Part shown: in pieces, positions 41,828-49,817 of the stretch | Layout of the letters: each line of letters opens with the position of its first letter | How positions within the stretch are numbered: position 1 is the stretch's first letter | Assembly (NCBI RefSeq): GCF_044430645.1 | Contig: NZ_JAWUDN010000006.1 | Location: forward strand, 186,001 to 250,000 | Origin: Ewingella allii | GTDB taxonomy: Bacteria > Pseudomonadota > Gammaproteobacteria > Enterobacterales > Enterobacteriaceae | DNA: 64,000 nt | Direction: 5' to 3' | Made by a program: the position numbers and the translations under genes | The notes under the pieces: model-generated | The model's input: only the letters and a program-made list of their open reading frames with translations | Database searches by the model: none | Told to the model about the DNA's origin: nothing

Positions 41828-43555
41828 TTAGGCTTTCTCAGTCACAATTCTTACCCCGACTTTGCTCACGTCTTTGCCATCCATCTCAGCAATGGTCCAC
41901 GTCAGGCCATCCCATTCAATGTGGTCACCAATGACCGGCTCACCGCCCAGCAGATTAATCACGAAGTTGCCCAGTGACAGGGATTTATCCACCGAATCAT
42001 CCAGATTCAAGCCATAAAGCTGTGAAATGGCGTCCAGAGGGGCATCGGCTTGCAGGATAAAGTCACCGAAGAATCGGTCATCCAGTACCACCGCGTTGCT
42101 GTCGCTAAACAGCTTGCCCAACTCCGGCAGGTCTTTTTCCTGTCCAATCACGCAAAGAATGTCACCTTCTTTCAGCCTGGTGCTGCCAGTCGGGTGGAGC
42201 ATTTCGGTGCCACGGAACAGGGCCGCAATGCGCGTCTCCGCAGGCATTTTCAAGTCACGCAGCGCCGCGCCTACGCACCACTTCTCAGAACCCAACTGAT
42301 AAATAAACTGTTCCCAATTGCTGTACACGTCGATATCCAGCCCCACGCGGGAAATCGGCGTAGGCATCGGCGGCACGATCACCTTGGCTTTCTTGGCGGC
42401 AAAACCCAGCGAGGTGCCTTGCAGCAGCAGGGAAACCAGCACCACGAAGAAGGCCACGTTGAAATACAAGTTGGCCTGCGGGATGCCCGCCATCATGGGG
42501 AATACTGCCAGAATCACCGGCACCGCGCCGCGCAACCCGACCCACGAAATAAAGAAACGCTCGCGCAGGGTAAAGTTTTTGAACGGGAACAGCCCGACGA
42601 ATACCGAAAGTGGGCGGGCAACCAGAATCATCCATAGAGACAAGGCCAGCGCGCCGGCGGCAATCGGCAGCAGATCGCTTGGCGTCAGCAGCAGGCCGAG
42701 CACCAGGAACATGCCGATTTGGCTCAGCCACGCCAGCCCGTCGAAAGTCTGCATAATGCCGTGGCGGTTGCGGATCGGCATATTGCCCAGCACCAGACCA
42801 CAGAGATACACCGCCAAAATTCCGCTGCCGTCCATCGCTACCGTCAGCGCGTAAACCATCAGCCCGCCGCTGAAAGCCAGCAGGGGGTAGAGGCCAGTGG
42901 CCAGAGAGATTTTGTTGATCAGCTTATGCAGCAGCCAGCCGCCGCCCAGCCCGAAGAAAATACCCAAACCAAATTGCTGAATCACGTCGAGAACGAACAT
43001 CCAGCTCAGGCCGTGCTGGCCCTTGGCAATCATGTCGATCAGGGTGATAGTCAGGAATACCGCCATCGGGTCGTTGCTGCCTGACTCAATCTCCAGCGTG
43101 GCGCTGACGCGTTCGTTTAAGCCTTTGCCGCCAATCAGTGAGAACACCGCCGCGGCGTCGGTGGAGCCGATGATCGCGCCAATCAACAGGCCTTGAATCA
43201 TATCGACTTTAAACAGCCAGGCCGCCGCCATGCCGGTTAATCCGGCGGTAATGAGGACACCGACGGTGGCCAGCGACAGGGCGGGCCAGAGGGCCACGCG
43301 AAAGGAGGAGGCCCGGGTGCGCATGCCGCCGTCGAGCAGGATAACCGCCAGCGCCAAGTTACTGACTAAATAGGCCGCCGGATAGTTGTCAAAGGCGATG
43401 CCGCCAATGCCGTCAACCCCCGCCAACATACCGATGGCGAGAAAAATGACCAAAATGGGAATTCCGAGGCGGGAAGAGAGCGAACTGAGCAGAATGCTTG
43501 CTGCTACCAACAGGGCGCCGACGAAGAAAAGTGTGTTGATAGTGCTTGCGTCCAA
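41828..43555 (-). CDS. cvrA: K+/H+ antiporter, CPA1 family (CvrA/NhaP2)
   Basis: An inner-membrane monovalent cation/proton antiporter; homologues (E. coli CvrA, Vibrio NhaP2) expel K+ and control cell volume. The 575 residues (E. coli 578) have about 12-13 helices with the CPA1 blocks GIPILVIFLAIGMLAG, ALAVILLDGGMRT, GAIIGSTDAAAVFSL, LEIESGSNDPMAVFL and VGLRGAVPVILAVFPMM. After about residue 400 come a cytosolic TrkA-C domain (GDILCVIGQEKDLPELGKLF) and a CorC/HlyC-like end (FGDFILQADAPL, VIGDHIEWDGLTWTIAEMDG). Confidence 0.94.
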   Translation of the reverse strand: MDASTINTLFFVGALLVAASILLSSLSSRLGIPILVIFLAIGMLAGVDGIGGIAFDNYPAAYLVSNLALAVILLDGGMRTRASSFRVALWPALSLATVGVLITAGLTGMAAAWLFKVDMIQGLLIGAIIGSTDAAAVFSLIGGKGLNERVSATLEIESGSNDPMAVFLTITLIDMIAKGQHGLSWMFVLDVIQQFGLGIFFGLGGGWLLHKLINKISLATGLYPLLAFSGGLMVYALTVAMDGSGILAVYLCGLVLGNMPIRNRHGIMQTFDGLAWLSQIGMFLVLGLLLTPSDLLPIAAGALALSLWMILVARPLSVFVGLFPFKNFTLRERFFISWVGLRGAVPVILAVFPMMAGIPQANLYFNVAFFVVLVSLLLQGTSLGFAAKKAKVIVPPMPTPISRVGLDIDVYSNWEQFIYQLGSEKWCVGAALRDLKMPAETRIAALFRGTEMLHPTGSTRLKEGDILCVIGQEKDLPELGKLFSDSNAVVLDDRFFGDFILQADAPLDAISQLYGLNLDDSVDKSLSLGNFVINLLGGEPVIGDHIEWDGLTWTIAEMDGKDVSKVGVRIVTEKA

Positions 43556-43769
43556 AATGCCTTCTCCTACTAATGCACCGATAAAACCTGATTGAGCCAG
43601 TATGCCATTGACTCGCGTATTAATTTATCAGGAAAAAGTTATCGTCGCTGAAGGAATATTCAGATATTTATTATTCGAACTCTGGCGGAATAAAACTATG
43701 CTTATTACTGAGCTCATGGAACCTGATATGAGCATCCGGCTTCAGTTTGATCACCAGAAAGAGGAACTT

Positions 43770-43970
43770 ATGAGCGAATTTACTGGCATCCATCGCGAAG
43801 TCCTGAAAGACGGCACTATTAAGCACGTACTGGTGCGCGATAAATCTGGCCATGAACAGGCCAAAGCGGCGAAAGACTATATCTCGGAGGGCATTCAGCC
43901 CGATTTAGACGACCTGCCGGAAGTCTCGGCGGGTAGCGAGTATCCGAAAACGGGCAAAGGTAACGGCTAG
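43770..43970 (+). CDS. Small hypothetical protein
   Basis: I do not recognise this 66-residue frame. The ATG at 43770 has GAGGAA at good spacing and opens MSEFTGIHREVLKDGTIKHVLVRDKSGHEQAKAAKDYI in reading, a hydrophilic acidic protein ending in GSEYPKTGKGNG with no signal peptide or membrane helix. The same frame stays open upstream to 43602, but those starts lack ribosome sites. The T-rich spacer to cvrA and the clear Shine-Dalgarno support a real gene; function is unknown. Confidence 0.6.
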   Translation: MSEFTGIHREVLKDGTIKHVLVRDKSGHEQAKAAKDYISEGIQPDLDDLPEVSAGSEYPKTGKGNG

Positions 43971-44052
43971 TTTTCGTCTCTTGCTTAACGCAGCCCGCGC
44001 CGCTGCTGGCCGCGCGGGCCTGCCATCTCTGTTTCAGAACAACTTTACCTCG

Positions 44053-44637
44053 CTACTCTTTCGCCTCAGCCAGCCACTGTTTGCCTTTGGCTTTCATCTC
44101 TTGTTCCTGCTGACTAAATTTGGTGGCGAACACCCGTTTCACTGGGAAACCACTCTTCTCCAGCAGATAGGCCAGCGCCGCATACTCGCGCGGGTACTTC
44201 GCCACCGTGGCCTGATCGATATCCACCACGCCAACTGGGAAGGTGAAGTTGCCCATGTCGTAAATCGACTGGCGTTTAACAATACGCCACACGCCGTCGC
44301 GTTTTTCCACCAAGTCATAGAAACGGTTGTGGCCGTTACAGCCCAGCCCCAGCGAGGCATTTTCGCCAATAATAATGGCATTAGTTTCGACAATCGCCCG
44401 ATCGCCATTAAAAGTGATCACCGGCGAGCCAATCACATGCTTGGTGCTGAAGCCAGAATTGCCCATTTTCTGCGACCCCTTGACGAACTCGCCGAACAGG
44501 CCTTCAAACCATGTGACTTCAATAATGCCGTCGTCATGGAACAATTCGAGCAGTTGATCCCACTCAGCTAAATCGCGATGTATCCAGCCGGTCATTAGGT
44601 CGGCAATGTCTTGGCGGTCTTGCAGTGTATTGCTCAT
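44053..44637 (-). CDS. SnoaL/NTF2-like protein
   Basis: A 194-residue member of the NTF2-like/SnoaL superfamily, which includes dehydratases, cyclases and ring-hydroxylating dioxygenase small subunits. Typical features are the N-terminal DRQDIADLMTGWIHRDLAEWDQLLELFHDDGIIEVTWF helices and first strand, and later WRIVKRQSIYDMGNF. The ATG at 44637 has AGGAG 8 nt upstream. It is divergent from a LysR gene, which probably regulates it. The substrate is unknown. Confidence 0.75.
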   Translation of the reverse strand: MSNTLQDRQDIADLMTGWIHRDLAEWDQLLELFHDDGIIEVTWFEGLFGEFVKGSQKMGNSGFSTKHVIGSPVITFNGDRAIVETNAIIIGENASLGLGCNGHNRFYDLVEKRDGVWRIVKRQSIYDMGNFTFPVGVVDIDQATVAKYPREYAALAYLLEKSGFPVKRVFATKFSQQEQEMKAKGKQWLAEAKE

Positions 44638-44710
44638 GGTGCTGCTCCTGATGATTCGTTGCTTAGTCATTTTCTGCTGACAGCATCGGCGCCTAGAGCC
44701 ATCAAAACAA

Positions 44711-44729
44711 ATAGTTTAAATTGAGCTAT
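44711..44729. promoter_or_regulatory. Candidate LysR-type operator
   Basis: ATAG-N11-CTAT is a dyad of the LysR T-N11-A type, in the 121-nt gap between the divergent SnoaL-like and LysR genes, 29 bp before the lysR-type start. Confidence 0.45.
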
Positions 44730-44758
44730 TAATCATTTTAGTTGATGAGTGCTAAAAC

Positions 44759-45640
44759 ATGGATTTGCGGCAAATGCGTTACTTTCTTACGGTCGTCGAA
44801 GAGGCTCATTTTGGCCGTGCCGCCCAGCGTCTTAACATCGTGCAGCCTGCGCTGAGTATGCAGATTAAAGCCTTGGAAGAGGAGGTGGGCGGGGTGCTGT
44901 TCCTGCGCACCACGCGCAAGGTGGAGCTGACCGAGGCCGGGAAACTATTCCGCACAGAGGCTGAACTGGCCGTGGCTCAGGCCGAGCGGGCAAAAAGCGT
45001 GGTGCAGCGCGCCCTGCGTGGGGAAACCGGCAAAGTGAGGATTGGCTTTGCAGGCAATGCGGTGTTTACCGGCAAGCTGCTGGCAGATATGCGCACCTTC
45101 AATGCTGCCTATCCGCAGGTGGAGATTGAGCTGCAAGAGCTGGCCCCGCAGTGGCAGAGCGAAGCCATTCTGGCGGGTAAAATAGACATTGGCTACTGCC
45201 CCAAGATGGGCATTGAGTTTGATAGCCAACTTAGCTCAGAGCTGATTGGCGACTGGCCGATGGTCATCGCGCTTGCGAAGGACCACCCTTTGGCGGGCGC
45301 TGAACTGCTCACTAGAGAGATGATTGCCAACGAGCCGCTGATTGTCTATTCCACCGGTAAAGCCGATGGCGGGCAGGTGGCGCAGTTGGAGCGAGCCTTG
45401 GGCAGCCCGCCGCGCATCGCTCATCAGGTTTCAAGCACGCTAAGCGTACTCATGCTGGCGGCCGCTGGGCAGGGCATTGCGCTGGTGCCCTCGACGTTCG
45501 AACAGGTGCCGTTACCCGGTTTGATCTATAAGCCGCTGGAGAACTTTAGCCTGCGCGCCAATATGATTTTGCTGCACCGCAAGCAAGAAAGCACAGGTTC
45601 GGTCAAAGCCTGGCTGGCGCTCAAGCGCAGTAATAAGTGA
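44759..45640 (+). CDS. LysR-type transcriptional regulator
   Basis: A 293-residue LysR-family DNA-binding regulator. The N-terminal winged helix-turn-helix reads MDLRQMRYFLTVVEEAHFGRAAQRLNIVQPALSMQIKALEEEVG in outline, with the typical FLRTTRKVELTEAG boundary. The C-terminal effector-binding domain follows (VRIGFAGNAVFTGKLL, DIGYCPKMGI, ...GQGIALVPSTFEQVPLPGL). It is divergent from the SnoaL-like gene, the usual layout for a LysR regulator and its target. The effector is not inferable. Confidence 0.9.
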   Translation: MDLRQMRYFLTVVEEAHFGRAAQRLNIVQPALSMQIKALEEEVGGVLFLRTTRKVELTEAGKLFRTEAELAVAQAERAKSVVQRALRGETGKVRIGFAGNAVFTGKLLADMRTFNAAYPQVEIELQELAPQWQSEAILAGKIDIGYCPKMGIEFDSQLSSELIGDWPMVIALAKDHPLAGAELLTREMIANEPLIVYSTGKADGGQVAQLERALGSPPRIAHQVSSTLSVLMLAAAGQGIALVPSTFEQVPLPGLIYKPLENFSLRANMILLHRKQESTGSVKAWLALKRSNK

Positions 45641-45738
45641 GTGGAATCAGCCTTGTAAGTCTAAAGAAATTCCGTATAACGGTTATGTTATTGCGAATCA
45701 CTGAGTCCATTAACGGCCACTCGGCTACAAGGAGAATT

Positions 45739-46332
45739 ATGCAAGAGTTTATCGTCCCTGTTGTCACTCCCACGATTGAAATCACCACGCCGCGCCTGAT
45801 CATGCGCCAATGGCGCGAAGAGGATCTGGCGCCTTTTGCCGAGCTGAATGCCGATCCGCGCGTGATGGAGTTTTTCCCTTCGGTTATGACCCGCGAAGAG
45901 AGTGACAACTTGGCCGAACGCTGTAGCGCCTTGATAACCGAACGCGGCTGGGGCATCTGGGCGCTGGAGACCCGCGATGAGCACAAGTTCATCGGTTTTC
46001 TCGGCCTACACACGCCGGGCTACCCGCTACCTTTCAACCCTTGCGTCGAAGCCGGTTGGCGTCTCAGCGCCGAGTCATGGGGCAAAGGACTCGCCAGCGA
46101 AGCCGCGCAGGCTGCATTAAAGGTGGGCTTCAACCAGCTCGACTTGCATGAAATCGTCGCTTTTACCGCGCTGATAAACCTGCGTTCTCAGGCAGTAATG
46201 AAGCGCATGGGGATGACCTGTGATCCTGCGGAGAATTTTAATCACCCAGTGGTAGCTGAGGGGGATAGACTTCAGGAGCACTGTCTTTATCGCCTGCGGC
46301 GGGATGATTGGGCGGCTGCCCAAAGCCGCTGA
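45739..46332 (+). CDS. RimJ/RimL-type GNAT acetyltransferase
   Basis: A 197-residue acetyltransferase of the RimJ/RimL (Acetyltransf_3) type. It has ITTPRLIMRQWREEDLAPFAELNADPRVMEFFP at the start, WGIWALETRDEHKFIGFLGLH, the acetyl-CoA segment WGKGLASEAAQAALKVGF and ALINLRSQAVMKRMGM. The ATG at 45739 is 5 nt from AAGGAG. It could modify a protein N-terminus or a small molecule; the substrate is unknown. The following 585 nt contain only repeats. Confidence 0.87.
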   Translation: MQEFIVPVVTPTIEITTPRLIMRQWREEDLAPFAELNADPRVMEFFPSVMTREESDNLAERCSALITERGWGIWALETRDEHKFIGFLGLHTPGYPLPFNPCVEAGWRLSAESWGKGLASEAAQAALKVGFNQLDLHEIVAFTALINLRSQAVMKRMGMTCDPAENFNHPVVAEGDRLQEHCLYRLRRDDWAAAQSR

Positions 46333-46345
46333 CGGTCAAGTTTGC

Positions 46346-46445
46346 AACCTTGCGTTGCCACGCAAACTGGCTTTTAAAGTCAAGGTCGTGCGCTGCCACC
46401 ACACCGGGCTGAAGTTCAAAACCTTGCGTTGCCACGCAAACTGGC
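46346..46445. repeat. Pair of 26-bp direct repeats
   Basis: The same 26 bp (starting AACCTTGCGTTGCC and ending AAACTGGC) occur at 46346-46371 and 46420-46445. Each contains the small palindrome GCGT-TGCC-ACGC. They lie just left of the larger repeat block at 46440. Confidence 0.85.
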
Positions 46446-46684
46446 CCAAAGGGTTTTAAACGAAACCCTTTGGAATCCTGCGTTTTATGCTGTTTTAGAT
46501 CGAGGCTTCGCAGGGTCGGAATGGACATGTTTCAGTCGCTTTGGTGACAGCCGCGAAGTGCCGCCGCTTAGGCGGTTCCCTCGCTGCGGGATTACAACCC
46601 GCGTAAAAAGCCACGCGGTTTTCCACCTCTTGCTCGGCGTCACTTCTGAACGCGGCTTTCTGGCATTTACACCGTGCCGTTTCA
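46440..46684 (+). repeat. Long repeat element, left copy
   Basis: About 245 nt, beginning ACTGGCCCAAAGGG and ending ACCGTGCCGTTTCA, are repeated in inverted orientation at 47632-47926. It includes AAGGGTTTTAAACGAAACCCTTT (a near-palindrome), GATCGAGGCTTCGCAGGGTC and GTGCCGCCGCTTAGGCGGTTCCC in part. No credible protein is encoded; the open frame across it has no ribosome site. Confidence 0.8.
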
Positions 46685-46710
46685 TGTGGTTTTGCTTTTG
46701 ACTTTATCCC

Positions 46711-46814
46711 TCCCCTTTCAGCAGGGGAGGCTAGGTGGGGTGTGGGGTTGGCTGCATTGAGCGCTCAATGAAACCACTCCTCATCCCAGCCTTCTCCTCT
46801 GAGAGGAGAAGGAG
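46711..46814 (+). repeat. Double-hairpin repeat, left copy
   Basis: A 104-nt unit with two stem-loops, CTCCCCT/AGGGGAG and CCTTCTCCT/AGGAGAAGG, joined by GGCTAGGTGGGGTGTGGGG. A direct copy of the same length is at 47512-47615. The copies flank the hydrolase gene. Confidence 0.85.
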
Positions 46815-46917
46815 TAAACCGTGCTCGTCCCCACAAAAAATCAAACCAGCAAAAAACGAAAACCAACTATTATTCCCTAAGTTTTTTATCTGACATTCTT
46901 CTAAAAGGACGTAACCC

Positions 46918-47490
46918 GTGGGCGCAGTGCATAAGGTTTTTATCATTCATGGTTTTATGGCGGGGCCGGATTCTCATTGGTTTTCTTGGTTGAAACAGCA
47001 AGCCGAGCAGGAAGGCGCTGAGGTGAAAGTATTGCAGATGCCCAATTCGCTCGCGCCAGATGACGCGGCTTGGCGTTCTACGATGCAGGCTGAAGTGCAC
47101 GATGCCGATGAAAACACCTTTTTTGTCGGGCACAGCTTGGGGTGTGTGACGGCTTTGCGGTTTATTGAGTCACTGAAGCCATCAAGCCGAGTGGGCGGGG
47201 TGGTGATGGTTTCTGGCTTCGGCGGGGCGGTTGAAACTTTGCCTGAATTAGAGGGTTTCACTCAGCAGCCGCTGGACTATGAGCTGTTGAAAAAACGTAT
47301 CCGCCAGCGTGCCGTGCTGCTTTCCCTTAATGACGACATCGTTGCTCCCCAGCATTCACTAAAACTCAGTCAGGATCTGGACGCTGAGTTACAGGGCATT
47401 CCCCACGGCGGCCACTTCCTCGACCGCGACGGTTTTGAACGTCTGGATACAGCCTGGGAAATTCTACAGGCTATGCTGAAAAACAGCTGA
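46918..47490 (+). CDS. RBBP9/YdeN-family alpha/beta hydrolase
   Basis: A 190-residue serine hydrolase of the RBBP9/YdeN family. The N-terminal VFIIHGFMAGPDSHWFSWLKQQA is typical. The nucleophile elbow is VGHSLGC (Ser), the acid is likely in LNDDIV (Asp) and the His in PHGGHFLD. The start is GTG at 46918 with AAGGA upstream. Natural substrates of the family are poorly known. The gene is bounded on both sides by repeat blocks (46346-46814 and 47512-47926) and looks like a repeat-enclosed insertion. Confidence 0.85.
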   Translation: MGAVHKVFIIHGFMAGPDSHWFSWLKQQAEQEGAEVKVLQMPNSLAPDDAAWRSTMQAEVHDADENTFFVGHSLGCVTALRFIESLKPSSRVGGVVMVSGFGGAVETLPELEGFTQQPLDYELLKKRIRQRAVLLSLNDDIVAPQHSLKLSQDLDAELQGIPHGGHFLDRDGFERLDTAWEILQAMLKNS

Positions 47491-47511
47491 ATCGGCTTTT
47501 GGTTTTGTCCT

Positions 47512-47615
47512 TCCCCTTTCAGGAGGGGAGGCTAGGTGGGGTGTGGGGTTGGTTACATTGAGTGCTGAATTAAACCACTCCTCATCCCAGCCTTCTCCTC
47601 TGAGAGGAGAAGGAG
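47512..47615 (+). repeat. Double-hairpin repeat, right copy
   Basis: Direct copy of the 104-nt unit at 46711-46814, beginning 22 nt after the hydrolase stop. Both stem-loops are intact; its first hairpin may also end the hydrolase mRNA. Confidence 0.85.
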
Positions 47616-47631
47616 CAGAGCAGCACTCCAC

Positions 47632-47926
47632 TGAAACGGCACGGTCGAGATGCCAGTAGGCCGCATTCAGAAGTGACGCCGAGGGAGTGGTTCGAGACCA
47701 AAGGCTTGAGCCGAGCAAAGCGAGACAGCGTTGCGTAGCAACGACCCGAAGGGCGAGGCCAGAGGCCGAGTAATCCCGAACTGAGGGAACCGCCTAAGCG
47801 GCGGCACTTCGCGGCGAACACCGTGGCCGCTGAAACACGTCCATTCCGACCCTGCGAAGCCTCGATCTTCCAGCAGTAAAAAACGCAGGATTCCAAAGGG
47901 TTTCGTTTAAAACCCTTTGGGCCAGT
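47632..47926 (-). repeat. Long repeat element, right copy (inverted)
   Basis: Reverse-complement copy of 46440-46684, about 50 nt longer because of an extra block (around 47690-47770) that itself contains small inverted repeats such as GTTGC-GTA-GCAAC. The remaining 47927-47976 before the kinase stop is unassigned. Confidence 0.8.
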
Positions 47927-47976
47927 GTGGGCGGCGAGCCCACGGTGTTGACCTTGACCTTAAAAGATTCCAGCTT

Positions 47977-48954
47977 TTAAAGCGCAGGGCGTTCGCTCAA
48001 ACGCCCCAACACGCTTGCTCCTATCATCCCGCCGTTCCCGCCAGCGCCAGCAAACTTGCCAGTGACGACCAGAGGTTCCGGGTAGCGGTGCAGCACGCCA
48101 TGGCGGACGGCCAGATCTAGCGCGGTGATCAGGGGGATGGCGTTGGCTAAGCCGCCGCCGACCACGATTTTGGAGGGGCCGAGGATGTTGACCAGCAGCG
48201 CCAGAGGTTCGGCGACCAGTTGCAGCCAGGCTTGGATGGTTAAATCTGAGTCCGGCTGGCCGTTTTGCCAGCCGTCGACGATCTGCTGGCTGGTGCGATC
48301 TTGCTGATTAAGATGCTGATGCAGGCGCTCCAAACCGCGCGCGCCGCCGAGTATATCCAGACAGCCGTGCTGGCCGCAGGCGCAGGGCAGGCGCGGGATA
48401 GGGTAGGTCTTGCCATTGATCTGTAGCTCGGTGCGGGTGATGGCGCCGTGACCCCACTCGCCGGTGACGCCGCCGTGGCCGCGCACCAGTTGGCCGTTGA
48501 TCACCAGACCTCCGCCCACGCCTGTGCCGAGAATAATTCCCGCCACAATCGGCTGATTCTGCGCGTTTCCGGCGTAGGCTTCCGCCAGTGCAAAACAGTC
48601 GGCGTCATTGGCGGCGCTCACCGGGCGCTGCAAGGCGAGGCTGAGATCGGCCGCCAGCGAGCGGCCGTTAAATGCCGGAATATTGGTTGCCAGTAGCTCA
48701 CCGGTTTGTGGCGACACTAGCCCCGCCGTGGAGATAGCCAGCGGCGTGTCGGCAGGGTAGTCCGGCGCGTACTGGGTGATCAAACCTTGTACGGCGGCAA
48801 CGAAAGCATCCCACGAGGCGGTCGGGGTCGGCACCTTGCCAAACTCCTCCACTTCGCCTGAACGCGCGGAAATACCAAACTTAATAAATGAACCGCCGAT
48901 ATCGGCACAAAAAACCGCCGCGTCAGCTGACGCAGCGGAGAAAGGTTTGCTCAT
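47977..48954 (-). CDS. ROK-family sugar kinase (NagK-like)
   Basis: A 325-residue ROK kinase. The ATP loop is ADIGGSFIKFG, the catalytic base is Asp117 in AANDADCFALAEA, and the metal/sugar motif is GEWGH with the zinc finger CACGQHGCLD (His169 and three Cys). A second glycine-rich stretch is VVGGGLANA. The closest functional type I can think of is N-acetylglucosamine/N-acetylmannosamine kinase, so an amino sugar is a plausible substrate. Its ATG overlaps the stop of the upstream permease gene (ATGA), so it is translationally coupled to a peptide-type transporter. Confidence 0.85.
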   Translation of the reverse strand: MSKPFSAASADAAVFCADIGGSFIKFGISARSGEVEEFGKVPTPTASWDAFVAAVQGLITQYAPDYPADTPLAISTAGLVSPQTGELLATNIPAFNGRSLAADLSLALQRPVSAANDADCFALAEAYAGNAQNQPIVAGIILGTGVGGGLVINGQLVRGHGGVTGEWGHGAITRTELQINGKTYPIPRLPCACGQHGCLDILGGARGLERLHQHLNQQDRTSQQIVDGWQNGQPDSDLTIQAWLQLVAEPLALLVNILGPSKIVVGGGLANAIPLITALDLAVRHGVLHRYPEPLVVTGKFAGAGGNGGMIGASVLGRLSERPAL

Positions 48955-49817
48955 GAGCGGGTATCCAGTAAATCGCGTAATCCATCGCCCAGGACGTTAA
49001 ATCCGAGCACCGTCAGCATGATAGCCAGACCGGGGAACAGCGAAAGGTAAATATTTATGCCGAGGAAGTTTCGGCCATCGCTCATCATAGTACCCCATTC
49101 CGGCATGGGTGGCTGCACGCCTAGGCCAAGAAACGAGAGGCTAGCTGCGGCCAAAATCACCGTACCGGCGGTCAGGGTTGATTGGACAATAATCGGCCCG
49201 ACGGCGTTGCGCAGAATGTAGTGCACGATAATCCGGTAGTGTGACAAGCCGAGTGCCTGCGCCGCCTCCACGTACTCCATCTGCTTTAGGCCGAGAGTCA
49301 GGTTGCGGCTGAGGCGGGCATAAACCGGAATGGCGAACAGCGAGATGGCAATCAGCAAGTTGACCAATCCGCCGCCCAGAATGCTGACCACCAAAATCGC
49401 CAACACGATGCCGGGGAAGGCAAACAGCATGTCCATAAACCACATGATGACCATATCGACATAGCGCCCGGCCATCCCGGCGATCACCCCCAGCGGGATG
49501 CCGATAAGCATCGCCAAACCGACGCTCAGCACCACTTCGATAATGGAAATCCGCGCGCCGTAAATTACCCGAGCGAAAATATCACGACCATAGTCGTCGG
49601 TGCCAAACAGGTGGTCCGCCGAAGGAGCAAGCAGGGTATCTATCAGGTCCTGCGCGTAGGGATCGTGACGCGTCAGCCACGGCGCGAAAATACCGACTAA
49701 AACAATCGCGCCGACAATCAGACCGCCAAAGGTCACCGCCGGATGACGCCATAGCCAGCGGAAAAACCGCAGCGTGCGCGGCTTCCGACGGGGTAGTTGG
49801 GTGATAATGGCAGACAT
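48951..49817 (-). CDS. Peptide/glutathione-type ABC transporter, permease (GsiD/DppC-like)
   Basis: A 288-residue inner-membrane permease of the oligopeptide/nickel type 2 family. An N-terminal helix (FGGLIVGAIVLVGIFAPWLT) is followed by HDPYAQDLIDTLLAPSADHLFGTDDYGRDIFARVIYGARIS and the EAA loop VEAAQALGLSHYRII. The family end GDGLRDLLDTR is intact. The ATG at 49817 overlaps the preceding permease stop (TAATG). It pairs with the permease at 49817-50737 to form the channel. Confidence 0.88.
   Translation of the reverse strand: MSAIITQLPRRKPRTLRFFRWLWRHPAVTFGGLIVGAIVLVGIFAPWLTRHDPYAQDLIDTLLAPSADHLFGTDDYGRDIFARVIYGARISIIEVVLSVGLAMLIGIPLGVIAGMAGRYVDMVIMWFMDMLFAFPGIVLAILVVSILGGGLVNLLIAISLFAIPVYARLSRNLTLGLKQMEYVEAAQALGLSHYRIIVHYILRNAVGPIIVQSTLTAGTVILAAASLSFLGLGVQPPMPEWGTMMSDGRNFLGINIYLSLFPGLAIMLTVLGFNVLGDGLRDLLDTRS

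Noticed and set aside
46429..46701. Open frame across the left long repeat (about 90 codons)
   Set aside because: It lies fully in repeat DNA, has no ribosome site, and its composition follows the repeat rather than a protein pattern. The matching frame at 47582-47896 is rejected for the same reason.
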